Of a DNA stretch of 64,000 nucleotides, positions 1 through 8,735 are shown piece after piece (within the stretch, counting starts at the first letter, position 1; each line of letters opens with the position of its first letter). The stretch spans positions 1,736,001 through 1,800,000 of the forward strand of contig NZ_MCGV01000001.1 of NCBI RefSeq assembly GCF_001705235.1. Direction: 5' to 3'. The position numbers and the translations under genes are program-made. This stretch comes from Clostridium pasteurianum (lineage in GTDB: Bacteria > Bacillota > Clostridia > Clostridiales > Clostridiaceae). The notes under the pieces are model-generated. The model worked only from the letters and a program-made list of their open reading frames with translations, made no database searches and was not told the origin of the DNA.

Positions 1-188
1 CTAAAAAACACTGTTCCGCCTTTTCTATTATAAACACCTCCGGCAATTAAGTATTTTTTAGATTCAGATTTATGGTTTCTAATTCTTGTCTTTTTATTTT
101 TAATATCCACAGCAAATTGATTATCGCACATATCTTTTATTTCTTCAGCTGAATAACTTATTCTCAAAAATATATTATTTTTATCCAT
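1..188 (-). CDS. Unknown protein under SOS control (partial, C-terminus outside window)
   Basis: An open frame runs from an ATG at 186-188 to the left edge without a stop, giving 62 residues that begin MDKNNIFLRISYSAEEIKDM. A strong ribosome site (GGAGGATG) lies 6-7 bases upstream. The visible part is basic and hydrophilic, with no membrane segment, and ends in a glycine-rich stretch (AGGVYNRKGG). I do not recognise the family. The promoter just upstream overlaps two LexA boxes, so expression should rise after DNA damage. The gene is shorter than 100 residues in the window, so its full size and function cannot be judged here. Confidence 0.7.
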   Translation of the reverse strand, partial: MDKNNIFLRISYSAEEIKDMCDNQFAVDIKNKKTRIRNHKSESKKYLIAGGVYNRKGGTVFF

Positions 189-218
189 GTTTTCATCCTC
201 CAAATAAAATACAAATTT

Positions 219-269
219 CCCGAACAGATGTTCTATAATAATTATATAGAACATCTGTTCGGGAGTCAA
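219..269 (-). promoter_or_regulatory. SOS promoter with two LexA boxes
   Basis: On the minus strand a near-consensus sigma-A promoter reads TTGACT (264-269), a 17-base spacer, then TATAAT (241-246). The spacer holds CGAACAGATGTTC (249-261), and the same 13-mer appears in opposite orientation at 221-233, about at the expected transcript start. Together they form a palindrome with 19-base arms (219-237 and 245-263). Both match the Gram-positive LexA/DinR consensus CGAAC-N4-GTTC. One box in the spacer and one at the start site should give tight repression. Confidence 0.88.
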
Positions 270-286
270 TATTTTTTTGAAGTTAA

Positions 287-1159
287 TCAAATATTTCTAT
301 CATTTTTAGCTAGAAAACACAATGAAAGCATACCTGCACCAACGTGAGATCCTATTACAGGTCCAACATAATTTATTAGTACTTTTTTCACTCCAAATTC
401 ACTTTTCATAATTTCAGCAAGGTACTCTGCATCTTCCACGCAATCACCATGGCTTATTCCTATAACCTTATTTTCAAAACCATGCATCTCGTTAAATCTA
501 CTAGCAAGATACCTTATAGCTTTTTTTCTACCTCTTATATTACATACATTTATAAGTTCTCCATCATCATTTATAAATATAATAGGTTTCATATTAAGTA
601 TAGTTCCCACAACTGCCTTGGTAGATGAAAGTCTTCCCCCTCTTTTGAGATAAAACAAATTTTCAACTATAAACCAATGATTCATTTTATGACTAATATC
701 CTCTATTTCTTGGACAATTTCTTCCTTACTTTTCCCATTCTTTAGCACATTTAAAGCTTCATATACCAAAAGACCTTCACCAATGCTTGCACATTTGGTA
801 TCTATAACAGTTATGTCTGCATTCTTATATTTCTCAATTATCTGCTGTCTTGCAATAAATGCGCTATTTAAAGTTCCACTTATCCTAGAATCAAATCCTA
901 TATAAATAACAGCCTTTTCTTCTTTAATAAGTTTCTCAAATTTTTTATAAAATCTATATACATTTACCTGAGATGTAGTTGGTATTTCTCCATTTCTTAT
1001 ACCATCATAGAATTCTTTATACGGAAGTGTTTGTCCCAAATCATCTTCATACTGTTTATTATTAAAATTACACATTAATCCTATTACTTCTACATTACTA
1101 TCCTTTATAAGTCCAATTGGCAAATCACAACTTGAATCAGTCAAGATCACTACTTGCAT
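287..1159 (-). CDS. DegV family fatty-acid-binding protein
   Basis: This is a DegV-family protein of 290 residues, the usual length. DegV/FakB proteins bind a fatty acid and present it to a fatty-acid kinase for phospholipid synthesis. Visible signatures are the N-terminal VVILTDSSCDLP, the TSQVN segment after the first third, the G-F-D-S-R-I-S-G-T motif, and a C-terminal G-P-V-I-G-S-H-V-G-A-G. I place the start at the ATG of 1157-1159 because AAGGAGATG sits just before it; an upstream in-frame extension lacks a ribosome site and is hydrophobic junk. The gene stands alone, with the SOS promoter region downstream of its stop. Confidence 0.9.
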   Translation of the reverse strand: MQVVILTDSSCDLPIGLIKDSNVEVIGLMCNFNNKQYEDDLGQTLPYKEFYDGIRNGEIPTTSQVNVYRFYKKFEKLIKEEKAVIYIGFDSRISGTLNSAFIARQQIIEKYKNADITVIDTKCASIGEGLLVYEALNVLKNGKSKEEIVQEIEDISHKMNHWFIVENLFYLKRGGRLSSTKAVVGTILNMKPIIFINDDGELINVCNIRGRKKAIRYLASRFNEMHGFENKVIGISHGDCVEDAEYLAEIMKSEFGVKKVLINYVGPVIGSHVGAGMLSLCFLAKNDRNI

Positions 1160-1367
1160 TAATTCATCTCCTTTGCTTAAAAATATCAAACACATTATAC
1201 CATGTAAAAGTTCAAAATACAGCATCCAATAACATTTTAGACAAACTTTATTTAATACATAATATAATAACCTTATAAGGAAATAATAATTGCTGCTAAC
1301 TTATTGAATTTGCTTCGTCCTCGTGCTAACATTTAATTATGAACTTGCAACTAGGGGGGAACCTAAA

Positions 1368-1610
1368 ATGATAATAAACGATATAATGAAATATGTTGAA
1401 AGCGAATACTCAATAATAGATAACACACCTTGTGAAATTTGCGGAGGAAACTATGAAGCTTCAGAAGAAGGAATATGTTTTATAAATAATGAACCTTACG
1501 ATATATGTGAATGCGCTTGCAAAAAATGCGGTCATGAAAAAATTTTTGAATTTGCAGCACCTTTTTTAATAGAACTTCCAAAAGAAAAAATAAATAAAAA
1601 ATTCAACTAA
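1368..1610 (+). CDS. Small Cys-rich, probably metal-binding protein
   Basis: An 80-residue protein starting at the ATG of 1368, after a GGGGGGA ribosome site; a longer in-frame start at 1323 has no such site. It has seven cysteines, arranged as C-E-I-C-G-G and later C-E-C-A-C-K-K-C-G-H, a layout typical of small zinc-binding domains. There is no signal peptide. I do not recognise a named family and give no function. It is followed directly by a terminator shared with the convergent histidine kinase gene. Confidence 0.65.
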   Translation: MIINDIMKYVESEYSIIDNTPCEICGGNYEASEEGICFINNEPYDICECACKKCGHEKIFEFAAPFLIELPKEKINKKFN

Positions 1611-1647
1611 AAAATAGGAATTGTTTAACATAACAATTCCTATTTTT
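1611..1647. terminator. Bidirectional intrinsic terminator
   Basis: A stem of about 15 bp (AAAATAGGAATTGTT paired with AACAATTCCTATTTT) with a short loop is flanked by A-rich sequence on the left and T-rich sequence on the right. It lies between convergent genes and can serve both. Confidence 0.85.
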
Positions 1648-1662
1648 CTTTATACTCTTTCT

Positions 1663-3570
1663 CTATATTAACAAATCTGAAAATTCCATATCCACCTTGT
1701 CTTTACTTGACATTCTTATAAGATTGTCAGAATAATCTTTCTTCCAATCTTTTGATTTTCTAACAGGAAGTTTTATAATAAATTCACTTCCACTTCCAAC
1801 CTTACTTTTAACATCTATGGTTCCATCATGAAGTTCAACTAAAATCTTAACTATAGATAAACCTATACCGCTTCCCTCATTTTTACGCGTAAAAGTTTTG
1901 TCAAGTTGAAAAAATCTTTCAAAAATCATCTTCTTTTTGTCTTCAGGTATACCCATACCATCATCTATAACCGATATCTGTATATTTTCTCCTAAATCAT
2001 GAACCTTAACTTTAATATGAGCATCTTTTCCTGTAAACTTTACTGCATTTGATAAAAGGTTCAATATTATTCTCTCTATTTTTTCCTTATCAAAAATCAT
2101 TATTTTGTCTTCAACATCAGTATCAAATATTATATTTTTTCCTTTATCCCTCAAAAATGCTTCCACCGCTAGAGTAACATCTTCAATAATACTGACTATA
2201 TTCCCTTGAATAAAATTAAGTTTACTTGTACCATCTTCTATTTGAGTAATATCCATAAAATTATTTACCATCTTTAATAATCTATAGCTATTTTGTTTCA
2301 TAACAACAGAATATTTTTCATAGACCTTACATCTTTCCTCAAGATCGCCATAATTGGCATATAAATCAATAACTTGAAGTGCACTTAAAATTATATTAAG
2401 TGGTGTCCTTAATTCATGAGATATAGTTCCCATAAATTGTGTCTTAGCATTACTATAATATAAAACTTTATTAAGTACATCATTCTTTTTATCCATTTTA
2501 CTTTTTAATTCTGAAATTTCATTCTCATAACATGCTATAACTAAATCCATTTTATCTTTGCCACATGAAATTCTTTTATCTATTAATTTTACATCAAGTT
2601 CCTTGTTATCCTTTCTTCTAGCCATGACTGCATGTCCTACATACTTTTTGTTCTTATTATCCATCCCATATTTTATACTTATAAAATCATTATAATTTTT
2701 TCCTCTAATATCTTCCATATTATTAAACCCAAGAAAATCTAATAACACCTTATTAGCATATAATATCTTTCCATTATCATGCATAAAGATAAACTGAGAC
2801 ATTTCTTCAAAAATGCTTTTAAGCATCATGTCAACATTTTCATGCCTTGCTTCTACACTGAGGGTAATATCATTTTTAATTAAAACAACGATCTTTTGTC
2901 CATCTTGTAAAGTCATCGGAATTCTTATTACATCAAAAAAAAGCTTTTTATTATCTTTAACTACTATTTCCTCGTAATTATCTTGAGTAATATTAATTTT
3001 ATCATTATTAGAATAATTTAGTTTATCGTTAACACTTTTTAAGCCATAAAACTTCCTTGCAGCCTTATTAATTTTAATACATTCTCCATTTTCATCCTCA
3101 ATAATCATTATTAATGGAATATTATCAACTAATGTACTTAAATTTTCACGCATAGATTTAAAATTTATTTTATTCAAACAATATTTTTTATTCTCAATAA
3201 TAGATTTTTCTATATCGTAGAAAAAATTGTTCAATAATACTAAAGTCTCTGAAATGCATTTTAAATTTCCAATATTTTTAACAGTATAATTTATATATGC
3301 GTTTTCTATGCACTTCATTTTCTTAAAAATTGAATCATAAGAAAAGTTACTATTAATAATATAATTTACTAATTTAAGAATTAGCTTATTATCTTTATTT
3401 TCTTTTTCTTCTGATAATAATTCATCAATTCTCCTTATAAATTCAATCCAATTTTCTTTATTTCTACTTTTAAAGCTAATTTTATACTTATCAAAGAGCT
3501 TAGATACTTCTACATATATTTTTTCCTCATTTGTATATAGGTTTTCGAATAAATAACTCATAAACTTCAC
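1663..3570 (-). CDS. Orphan PAS-domain sensor histidine kinase
   Basis: A 635-residue histidine kinase. The N-terminal 120 or so residues are of unknown type, followed by two PAS-like regions (about 125-235 and 245-345), a HisKA domain with the phospho-acceptor motif SHELRTPLN near residue 390, and an HATPase_c domain with NLLSNAVKF, DDGMGIP and GSGIGLSIV. No membrane segment is visible, so it should be cytosolic. No response regulator gene is adjacent. In C. acetobutylicum several orphan kinases act directly on the sporulation regulator Spo0A, and gene order suggests this is the counterpart of one of them (CAC0437, from memory). The link to Spo0A is inference. Confidence 0.88.
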   Translation of the reverse strand: MKFMSYLFENLYTNEEKIYVEVSKLFDKYKISFKSRNKENWIEFIRRIDELLSEEKENKDNKLILKLVNYIINSNFSYDSIFKKMKCIENAYINYTVKNIGNLKCISETLVLLNNFFYDIEKSIIENKKYCLNKINFKSMRENLSTLVDNIPLIMIIEDENGECIKINKAARKFYGLKSVNDKLNYSNNDKINITQDNYEEIVVKDNKKLFFDVIRIPMTLQDGQKIVVLIKNDITLSVEARHENVDMMLKSIFEEMSQFIFMHDNGKILYANKVLLDFLGFNNMEDIRGKNYNDFISIKYGMDNKNKKYVGHAVMARRKDNKELDVKLIDKRISCGKDKMDLVIACYENEISELKSKMDKKNDVLNKVLYYSNAKTQFMGTISHELRTPLNIILSALQVIDLYANYGDLEERCKVYEKYSVVMKQNSYRLLKMVNNFMDITQIEDGTSKLNFIQGNIVSIIEDVTLAVEAFLRDKGKNIIFDTDVEDKIMIFDKEKIERIILNLLSNAVKFTGKDAHIKVKVHDLGENIQISVIDDGMGIPEDKKKMIFERFFQLDKTFTRKNEGSGIGLSIVKILVELHDGTIDVKSKVGSGSEFIIKLPVRKSKDWKKDYSDNLIRMSSKDKVDMEFSDLLI

Positions 3571-3838
3571 TTTCCCCTTTATGTACTACGAACAATAATT
3601 ATTATCGTACTATTTGTAATAAAATACAATAATAACTATTTTTCAAAATATGACATAATCTTTTACACATACATACAAATAAATATTATCGCAAAAATTT
3701 CAAGTACTGTATTGTTGCATATTGTCGTTTAAATTTAATATCTGTCGTACTTTTTATATAAAAAATATTTTTAATATATTGCATATTATGGTCATTTTGT
3801 ATATTATTACTCGATTTATATATTTAATACACTTGTAG

Positions 3839-4732
3839 TTACATTCCTGGTATACTATAATATGCCTCTTTGATTGTATTAATTGGATGTACAAAATTAT
3901 TATAATTAGGATTATCTATCCTATCTTTAAAATTATTCAAATCATATTGTGGAAATATATATATTCTATTCATTGCATATACGCCCTTGTTTAAACTTGC
4001 CCATTTTCCTTTGGTTGTAAACCCCATTATATAATCTAAAGATTTAGCTGCTTTAATTGTATTAATATTATATGAACCATAAGGATATGCAATAAATCTT
4101 ACCGACTTTTTACATATACCTTCCAATTTACTCTTAGACTGCTGCAATTCACTAAATTGCTTGTCATAGCTGAGCTTGTCCAACTGAGGATGATCAACGG
4201 TATGACTTTCTATATCTATTCCATTATCGCTCATTTCCTTAAGCTCACTGGACTTAAGATAATATGTACCCTTGTCCAAATAACCAGTTATAATAAACAT
4301 AGTTGCATGCATATTATATTTCTTCAGTATATGGTATACATTTTCATAATGATCTTGGTATCCATCATCAAAAGTTAAAAAAACAGATTTATCTGGTACC
4401 TTCTTATTATTCACAATACAATCATAAAATTCATCTGCTGTAAGAGTATTATATTTATTGTCTTTTAAATATTTCATTTGCTCGTCAAACTGCTTTACGT
4501 TGACTTTCATTAAGTTAGTACTACTATCACTGTTTATCGAATGGTACATAAGTACCGGAATTTCTTTGCTGTTATTCAATGTTTTCTTTACTTTCTCACT
4601 TGTAATTTCCTTACTATATGCAACATTTTTATAGTTTTTATAATAATTTTTTACTACATAAAGACAAATTAATATTACTATTATAGTAACTATAATCAGT
4701 AGAATTTTCTTTATTTTGTTCAACCTATTCAT
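3839..4732 (-). CDS. Membrane-anchored polysaccharide deacetylase (CE4)
   Basis: A NodB-homology (CE4) deacetylase, expected to remove acetyl groups from cell-wall or surface polysaccharide outside the membrane. A single N-terminal membrane segment (about residues 8-28) is followed by a linker. Motifs are PVLMYHSI, the metal-binding TFDDGY, and ESHTVDHPQL with the two His ligands; an R-F-I-A-Y-P-Y-G motif follows. The start is uncertain: the ATG at 4730-4732 touches an AAAGG sequence, a TTG at 4721-4723 is better spaced from AAAGGATG, and the longest frame opens at 4792 without a ribosome site. All give the same mature domain. Confidence 0.85.
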   Translation of the reverse strand: MNRLNKIKKILLIIVTIIVILICLYVVKNYYKNYKNVAYSKEITSEKVKKTLNNSKEIPVLMYHSINSDSSTNLMKVNVKQFDEQMKYLKDNKYNTLTADEFYDCIVNNKKVPDKSVFLTFDDGYQDHYENVYHILKKYNMHATMFIITGYLDKGTYYLKSSELKEMSDNGIDIESHTVDHPQLDKLSYDKQFSELQQSKSKLEGICKKSVRFIAYPYGSYNINTIKAAKSLDYIMGFTTKGKWASLNKGVYAMNRIYIFPQYDLNNFKDRIDNPNYNNFVHPINTIKEAYYSIPGM

Positions 4733-5048
4733 CCTTTCAATGTTTATTAATAAATTCTTATATATAATATTACTTCTAATAAATAAAAACATAAAACATT
4801 TTTAAATAAAACATTTCATTTTTCTTCAAAGCATTTTTGCGAATATAATATTTTTTATTATGATTACTAATTATATCATTATGAAAGTCATTTAATAAGT
4901 ATTAATTTTGCAATACTACAAGATATAAGTTGTAAAATTAATGAAAACCTTTTAATTACTATTTAAAGTCTATTAACAATTGTGAAATCATATGTTATAC
5001 TTAAAATATAGAAAATGAAAACGATATCTTAAAGGGTAGGTGGATAGT
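4733..5048. other. Intergenic region without recognisable gene
   Basis: About 315 bases of AT-rich sequence between divergent genes. It must hold the promoters of both neighbours, but I see no clear operator, riboswitch or RNA gene. Confidence 0.5.
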
Positions 5049-5225
5049 ATGAAAAAGAATGTTATATATGTAGACTTTTCAAGGAGATGTAGAAAAAGGA
5101 ATCATCTAAACTTGATTTATAATATATTAAATATTTTAAAATCTGCCTTTAAATTTAATAAATCTAATACGAATCCAAAAAATGACGGCGGTAATTTTGA
5201 TAATAGAAATAGACGTATACTTTAA
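5049..5225 (+). CDS. Small basic protein of unknown function
   Basis: A 58-residue protein starting at the ATG of 5049, with AGGTGG just upstream; a GTG at 5040 would add three residues. It begins MKKNVIYVDF and continues with an Arg/Lys-rich stretch (SRRCRKRN), a hydrophobic stretch too short for a sure membrane helix, and a polar Asn-rich tail. It is followed immediately by a strong terminator, which supports a real transcription unit. I do not recognise the family. Confidence 0.55.
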   Translation: MKKNVIYVDFSRRCRKRNHLNLIYNILNILKSAFKFNKSNTNPKNDGGNFDNRNRRIL

Positions 5226-5267
5226 TAAAAAAATCACTTCATTATTAAATATGAAGTGATTTTTTTT
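5226..5267 (+). terminator. Intrinsic terminator
   Basis: Stem AAATCACTTCAT / ATGAAGTGATTT with a 9-base loop, followed by a run of eight or more T. It ends the small-protein transcript before ispF. Confidence 0.9.
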
Positions 5268-5351
5268 AAAACTATTTCTTTTTTGCAAAAATATATCTAT
5301 AATATTATTATAGGTTTATATCATATTTAATCTTACAAAGGAGAATTGTAC

Positions 5352-5819
5352 ATGAGAATCGGCATTGGTTACGACGTTCACAAATTAGTAGCAAACAGAA
5401 AATTAATTTTAGGTGGTGTTAAAATTCCCTATTCCAAAGGATTATTAGGTCATTCGGATGCTGATGTACTTATCCATGCTATAATGGACAGTATTTTAGG
5501 CGCTGCAGGGCTTGGAGACATAGGGAAATTTTTTCCTGACACTGATGAAAAGTACGAGGGAATTTCAAGTCTAAAGCTATTAGAAAAAGTTAGTACTATT
5601 ATTAACAATAAGGGGTATACAGTTGGCAATATTGATTCTGTAATAATAGCTCAAAGTCCAAAACTTTCACCCTATATAGAAGAAATGAGAGCAAATATAA
5701 GTAATATATTAAACATTAGTCTAAACAATATAAATATAAAAGCTACAACAGAAGAAGGTCTCGGATTTACAGGAACTGGTGAAGGAATATCAAGTCAAAG
5801 TGTTTGTTTACTAGTTTAA
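5352..5819 (+). CDS. ispF: 2-C-methyl-D-erythritol 2,4-cyclodiphosphate synthase
   Basis: IspF converts CDP-methylerythritol 2-phosphate to the cyclodiphosphate in the non-mevalonate isoprenoid pathway. The 155-residue length is standard. The zinc ligands are visible as D8 and H10 in GIGYDVH and H42 in [11 protein letters not shown]; the substrate motif [10 protein letters not shown] and the terminal A-T-T-E-E region are also present. The ATG at 5352 is chosen because AAAGGAGAA lies upstream. The gene stands alone, 40 bases before a chemoreceptor gene, and not in an ispDF operon. Confidence 0.97.
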   Translation: MRIGIGYDVHKLVANRKLILGGVKIPYSKGLLGHSDADVLIHAIMDSILGAAGLGDIGKFFPDTDEKYEGISSLKLLEKVSTIINNKGYTVGNIDSVIIAQSPKLSPYIEEMRANISNILNISLNNINIKATTEEGLGFTGTGEGISSQSVCLLV

Positions 5820-5858
5820 TATTTTTAACTTAAGATTAACTTTTAGGTGGTGTTTATT

Positions 5859-7187
5859 ATGGATTCAAAGTCAAATTTAAAGATATCTTCTAATTTAAAA
5901 GCAAGATTTATATCATTAGCTATATCATCTATTGTAATTATATTTTGTGTATATGGTGTAATCCTATACACAGCATGCTCTAGCATTTTAAAATCTGGTA
6001 GTAATACCAGTTCTCAGCTTTCTTCTATAAGAAACATAATAATAATAGCTACTATCGTTCTCTGTATAGTATTCTACATTCTCTCTCTTATGTCGTACAA
6101 AATGATTTCAAACAATTTGGATAATTTAAGAAACATTTTTAAAGAAATTGTCAATGGCAATTTTTCCAGTGACGCCGTAAAAAAATTACAATTAAAAGGC
6201 CCTGCTAAAGATTTATCAGATATTTTTATATCAACTACTAATAAAATTCAAAAACTTATAGCTGAAATAAGATATTCATCCAAAACAGTTTTAGATACCT
6301 CTGTATCACTTAAAAATCTAATAGATAAAGCAGACAAATCCGCTTCAGATATAGCCTTAGCTACTGACGGAATTGCAAGAGCCGCCTCTGTACAAGCAAA
6401 AAATGCTGAAGAATGTTACAATAAAGCAAATTCTTTATCAGACAAAATAAATAGAGTATTAAGTGGTACTGAAGTAATGAATACTGAAGCTGATTCATTT
6501 AATGAACTCATAAATAATGGGTTAAAGACTATAAATATTCTTAATGATCAATCTCAAAAAGCTCTTGAATCAACATCAAGAGTTAGTGATATTGTTTCAA
6601 AGGTAAATCAAAATTCAAATGATATAGGTACTATAACGAAAACTGTCTCTGAAATAGCAGAGCAAACAAATTTATTAGCGTTAAATGCAGCTATTGAAGC
6701 TGCCCGTGCTGGTGAATCAGGAAAAGGATTTTCCGTTGTTGCAGAAGAAGTTAAAAAACTGGCAGAAGAAGTTACCGAATCCATAGGTAAAATTGAGGCT
6801 CTAATAAATGAAATACAGCTTCATTCAGGTGAAGCCGTTACTGCAATTTCTGAAGCTTCTAACATAGTTGCAGCTGAGCACAATTCTTCTATTGACACTA
6901 AAAAAATATTTAATGATATTTCAGATGTCTTATTTGAAATGAATGCAGTAGTAGGAGAAATTAAATCTGCAAACATGGAAATGGATGGTGAAAAAACTGA
7001 ACTTACATCGATTATATCTGATATATCATCAAAAGCAGATGATACTTCTGCATCAACTCAAGAAGTAGCCGCAAGTGCAGAGGAACAATTAGCAGCTATG
7101 AAAAACGTATCAGATTTTTCAGTAAAACTTGAAGATCTTTCAAAAAAACTTGAAAGTGAACTTTCTGATTTTAAAAACATGAAATAA
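5859..7187 (+). CDS. Methyl-accepting chemotaxis protein with minimal outside loop
   Basis: A 442-residue chemoreceptor. Two membrane segments (about 15-40 and 58-78) are separated by only about 20 residues, so there is no outer ligand-binding domain. A HAMP-like linker and a long coiled coil follow, with the signalling hairpin [21 protein letters not shown] near residue 270. The Q/E-rich flanks hold likely methylation sites. The start at 5859 follows AGGTGGTG. With no sensory domain it probably responds to membrane or cytoplasmic state, or works inside mixed receptor arrays; that is inference. Confidence 0.93.
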   Translation: MDSKSNLKISSNLKARFISLAISSIVIIFCVYGVILYTACSSILKSGSNTSSQLSSIRNIIIIATIVLCIVFYILSLMSYKMISNNLDNLRNIFKEIVNGNFSSDAVKKLQLKGPAKDLSDIFISTTNKIQKLIAEIRYSSKTVLDTSVSLKNLIDKADKSASDIALATDGIARAASVQAKNAEECYNKANSLSDKINRVLSGTEVMNTEADSFNELINNGLKTINILNDQSQKALESTSRVSDIVSKVNQNSNDIGTITKTVSEIAEQTNLLALNAAIEAARAGESGKGFSVVAEEVKKLAEEVTESIGKIEALINEIQLHSGEAVTAISEASNIVAAEHNSSIDTKKIFNDISDVLFEMNAVVGEIKSANMEMDGEKTELTSIISDISSKADDTSASTQEVAASAEEQLAAMKNVSDFSVKLEDLSKKLESELSDFKNMK

Positions 7188-7206
7188 TTTAAGATATACA
7201 AACCGA

Positions 7207-7246
7207 GACCTGCATGATGATTTTTTATCATTATGCAGGTCTTTTA
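7207..7246 (+). terminator. Intrinsic terminator of the chemoreceptor gene
   Basis: A 14-bp stem (GACCTGCATGATGA with its complement, one G-T pair), 7-base loop, followed by TTTTAATATTT. Confidence 0.88.
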
Positions 7247-7286
7247 ATATTTATTTGAAATTCAATACTTTAATATCATAAACTCC

Positions 7287-7325
7287 AAAATGGCTACTGC
7301 ATTAAATTAAATGCGGTAGCCATTT
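7287..7325 (-). terminator. Intrinsic terminator of the PocR chemoreceptor gene
   Basis: Stem AAAATGGCTACTGCATT with AATGCGGTAGCCATTTT and a 5-base loop. It lies directly beyond the stop of the minus-strand chemoreceptor gene and can work in both directions. Confidence 0.82.
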
Positions 7326-7335
7326 TATTTATAAT

Positions 7336-8352
7336 TTATAATGCTAAATTTCTTAATTCATCAGCCATACTTGTAACTTCTTCAATACTTGCATTCGTTT
7401 CTTCTATAGCAGCTGCCTGCTGTGATGTAGTATTCACTGTTGCACCTGAAACTTCTAAAGTTTTGTCTACAGATTTTACTATCTCCCCAGTAAGTTTATC
7501 CGCCTTAACTGCTGTTTCCTTTGAACTCTCTGAAAGCTTTCTCATTTCAGCTGCAACTACTCCGAAACCCTTCCCAAGATCTCCTGCACGTGCAGCCTCT
7601 ATTGCAGCATTTAAGCCTAACATTTTACTTTGATCTGCTATACTTTTGATTTCTGCTAAAATACTATTTATTTCATTTGCAACATCTTTTACATTCAAAA
7701 TTTCCTTATTAAGTGTCTCTTGATTTTGCGTTACATCCATGGAAGAAGCTGCTAACTCCTCCATTGCTGCAGAAATTTGACTAAAATTATCAACAAACGT
7801 ACCCGTTGCAGTACCTAATTTTAATTTTTGGTATCCTACTAGTCCTAATGTATTGGTTACATTAAATAATACTTCTGCTGCTGCTGTAACTCTTCTTTCT
7901 TCTATAATGGTTATCTTTTCCAATTCATTTGAATATTTGCTTTCATCCTCACCTAAATTATTCAAAATCTGCAATGTCTTTTCTTTGTCCTTTTTTGAAT
8001 TTACAAGTTGTCCACCTAAAACAGTTCCAATATGCTGTCCACCAATTATTATAGGCGCAGCAAAATCAATTAATCCTGATTTACAAGTATATATATATGG
8101 TTTTCCCGTCCTTACTGCTTCCTCCCCACCCATTCTATGTGAAGATGCACATCTATTTTTTCCTTCAGTTGTACTTTGAATCATATTACAAAATCCCATA
8201 TAATTGCTAGGTCTAGTGACTGGCTTACCATCATTATCTACAGTTACTGCCGCAATCCCCATACTCTCTGAAAAATTATCTTGAAAACTTTGTAAGAAAT
8301 CAATGTCAATTACATCTTTAATGAGTACATTTTGAAACTCACCTGACGCCAT
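7336..8352 (-). CDS. Soluble PocR-domain methyl-accepting chemotaxis protein
   Basis: A 338-residue cytosolic chemoreceptor with no membrane segment. The N-terminal 150 or so residues match the PocR sensory domain ([19 protein letters not shown], then [26 protein letters not shown]). Its three spaced cysteines could form a metal or redox site. The C-terminal part is a short signalling hairpin with [20 protein letters not shown]. The total coiled coil is short compared with membrane receptors. The ATG at 8350-8352 follows AAGGGG; a TTG two codons upstream is an alternative. The ligand is unknown; PocR domains are thought to sense small hydrocarbon-like compounds. Confidence 0.9.
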   Translation of the reverse strand: MASGEFQNVLIKDVIDIDFLQSFQDNFSESMGIAAVTVDNDGKPVTRPSNYMGFCNMIQSTTEGKNRCASSHRMGGEEAVRTGKPYIYTCKSGLIDFAAPIIIGGQHIGTVLGGQLVNSKKDKEKTLQILNNLGEDESKYSNELEKITIIEERRVTAAAEVLFNVTNTLGLVGYQKLKLGTATGTFVDNFSQISAAMEELAASSMDVTQNQETLNKEILNVKDVANEINSILAEIKSIADQSKMLGLNAAIEAARAGDLGKGFGVVAAEMRKLSESSKETAVKADKLTGEIVKSVDKTLEVSGATVNTTSQQAAAIEETNASIEEVTSMADELRNLAL

Positions 8353-8487
8353 AATCAATCTACCCCTTTTCTCATATCTTTTATTGTATATAAACCATCT
8401 TGATTATAGCATATAAGCCTACCTCCAGTCTATATTATAATTCTACTATTAATGACAATATTATGGTATAAAGAACATCAATTTTTC

Positions 8488-8516
8488 TTGACTTTAATAC
8501 AATTAATTGCTAAAAT
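8488..8516 (+). promoter_or_regulatory. Strong sigma-A promoter
   Basis: TTGACT (8488-8493), a 17-base spacer, TAAAAT (8511-8516). It is the only good promoter on this strand between the PocR receptor and the YitT-family gene, and a terminator follows about 110 bases on. Confidence 0.75.
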
Positions 8517-8522
8517 AAAAAT

Positions 8523-8627
8523 GTAAGTTAAGTCGAATTTTGTTGATAACAAATTAACTTTTAATTTATTATCACAATAATAACCCTACTCCCCTGTGTC
8601 ACATGATTGTTCATGTGGCATTTTTTT
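8523..8627 (+). ncRNA. Candidate small RNA of about 105 nt
   Basis: The span runs from the expected start of the 8488-8516 promoter to the end of a strong terminator (stem 8597-8606 with 8611-8620, one G-T pair, loop TTGT, then seven T). No open frame with a ribosome site lies inside. A C-rich patch (CCCTACTCCCC, 8583-8594) sits before the terminator hairpin, as in regulatory RNAs that pair with ribosome sites. It matches no known RNA family that I recognise. It could instead be an attenuated leader of the downstream gene, which starts 109 bases beyond the terminator. Confidence 0.55.
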
Positions 8628-8735
8628 GTTCTTTTACTCTTTTAGAATTTTATTCCTAATTTTTTCACATACTATAATATATAAATATTATTTTAAATAC
8701 ATAGTCCTTATGAATAATATAATGAGGTGAATAGA

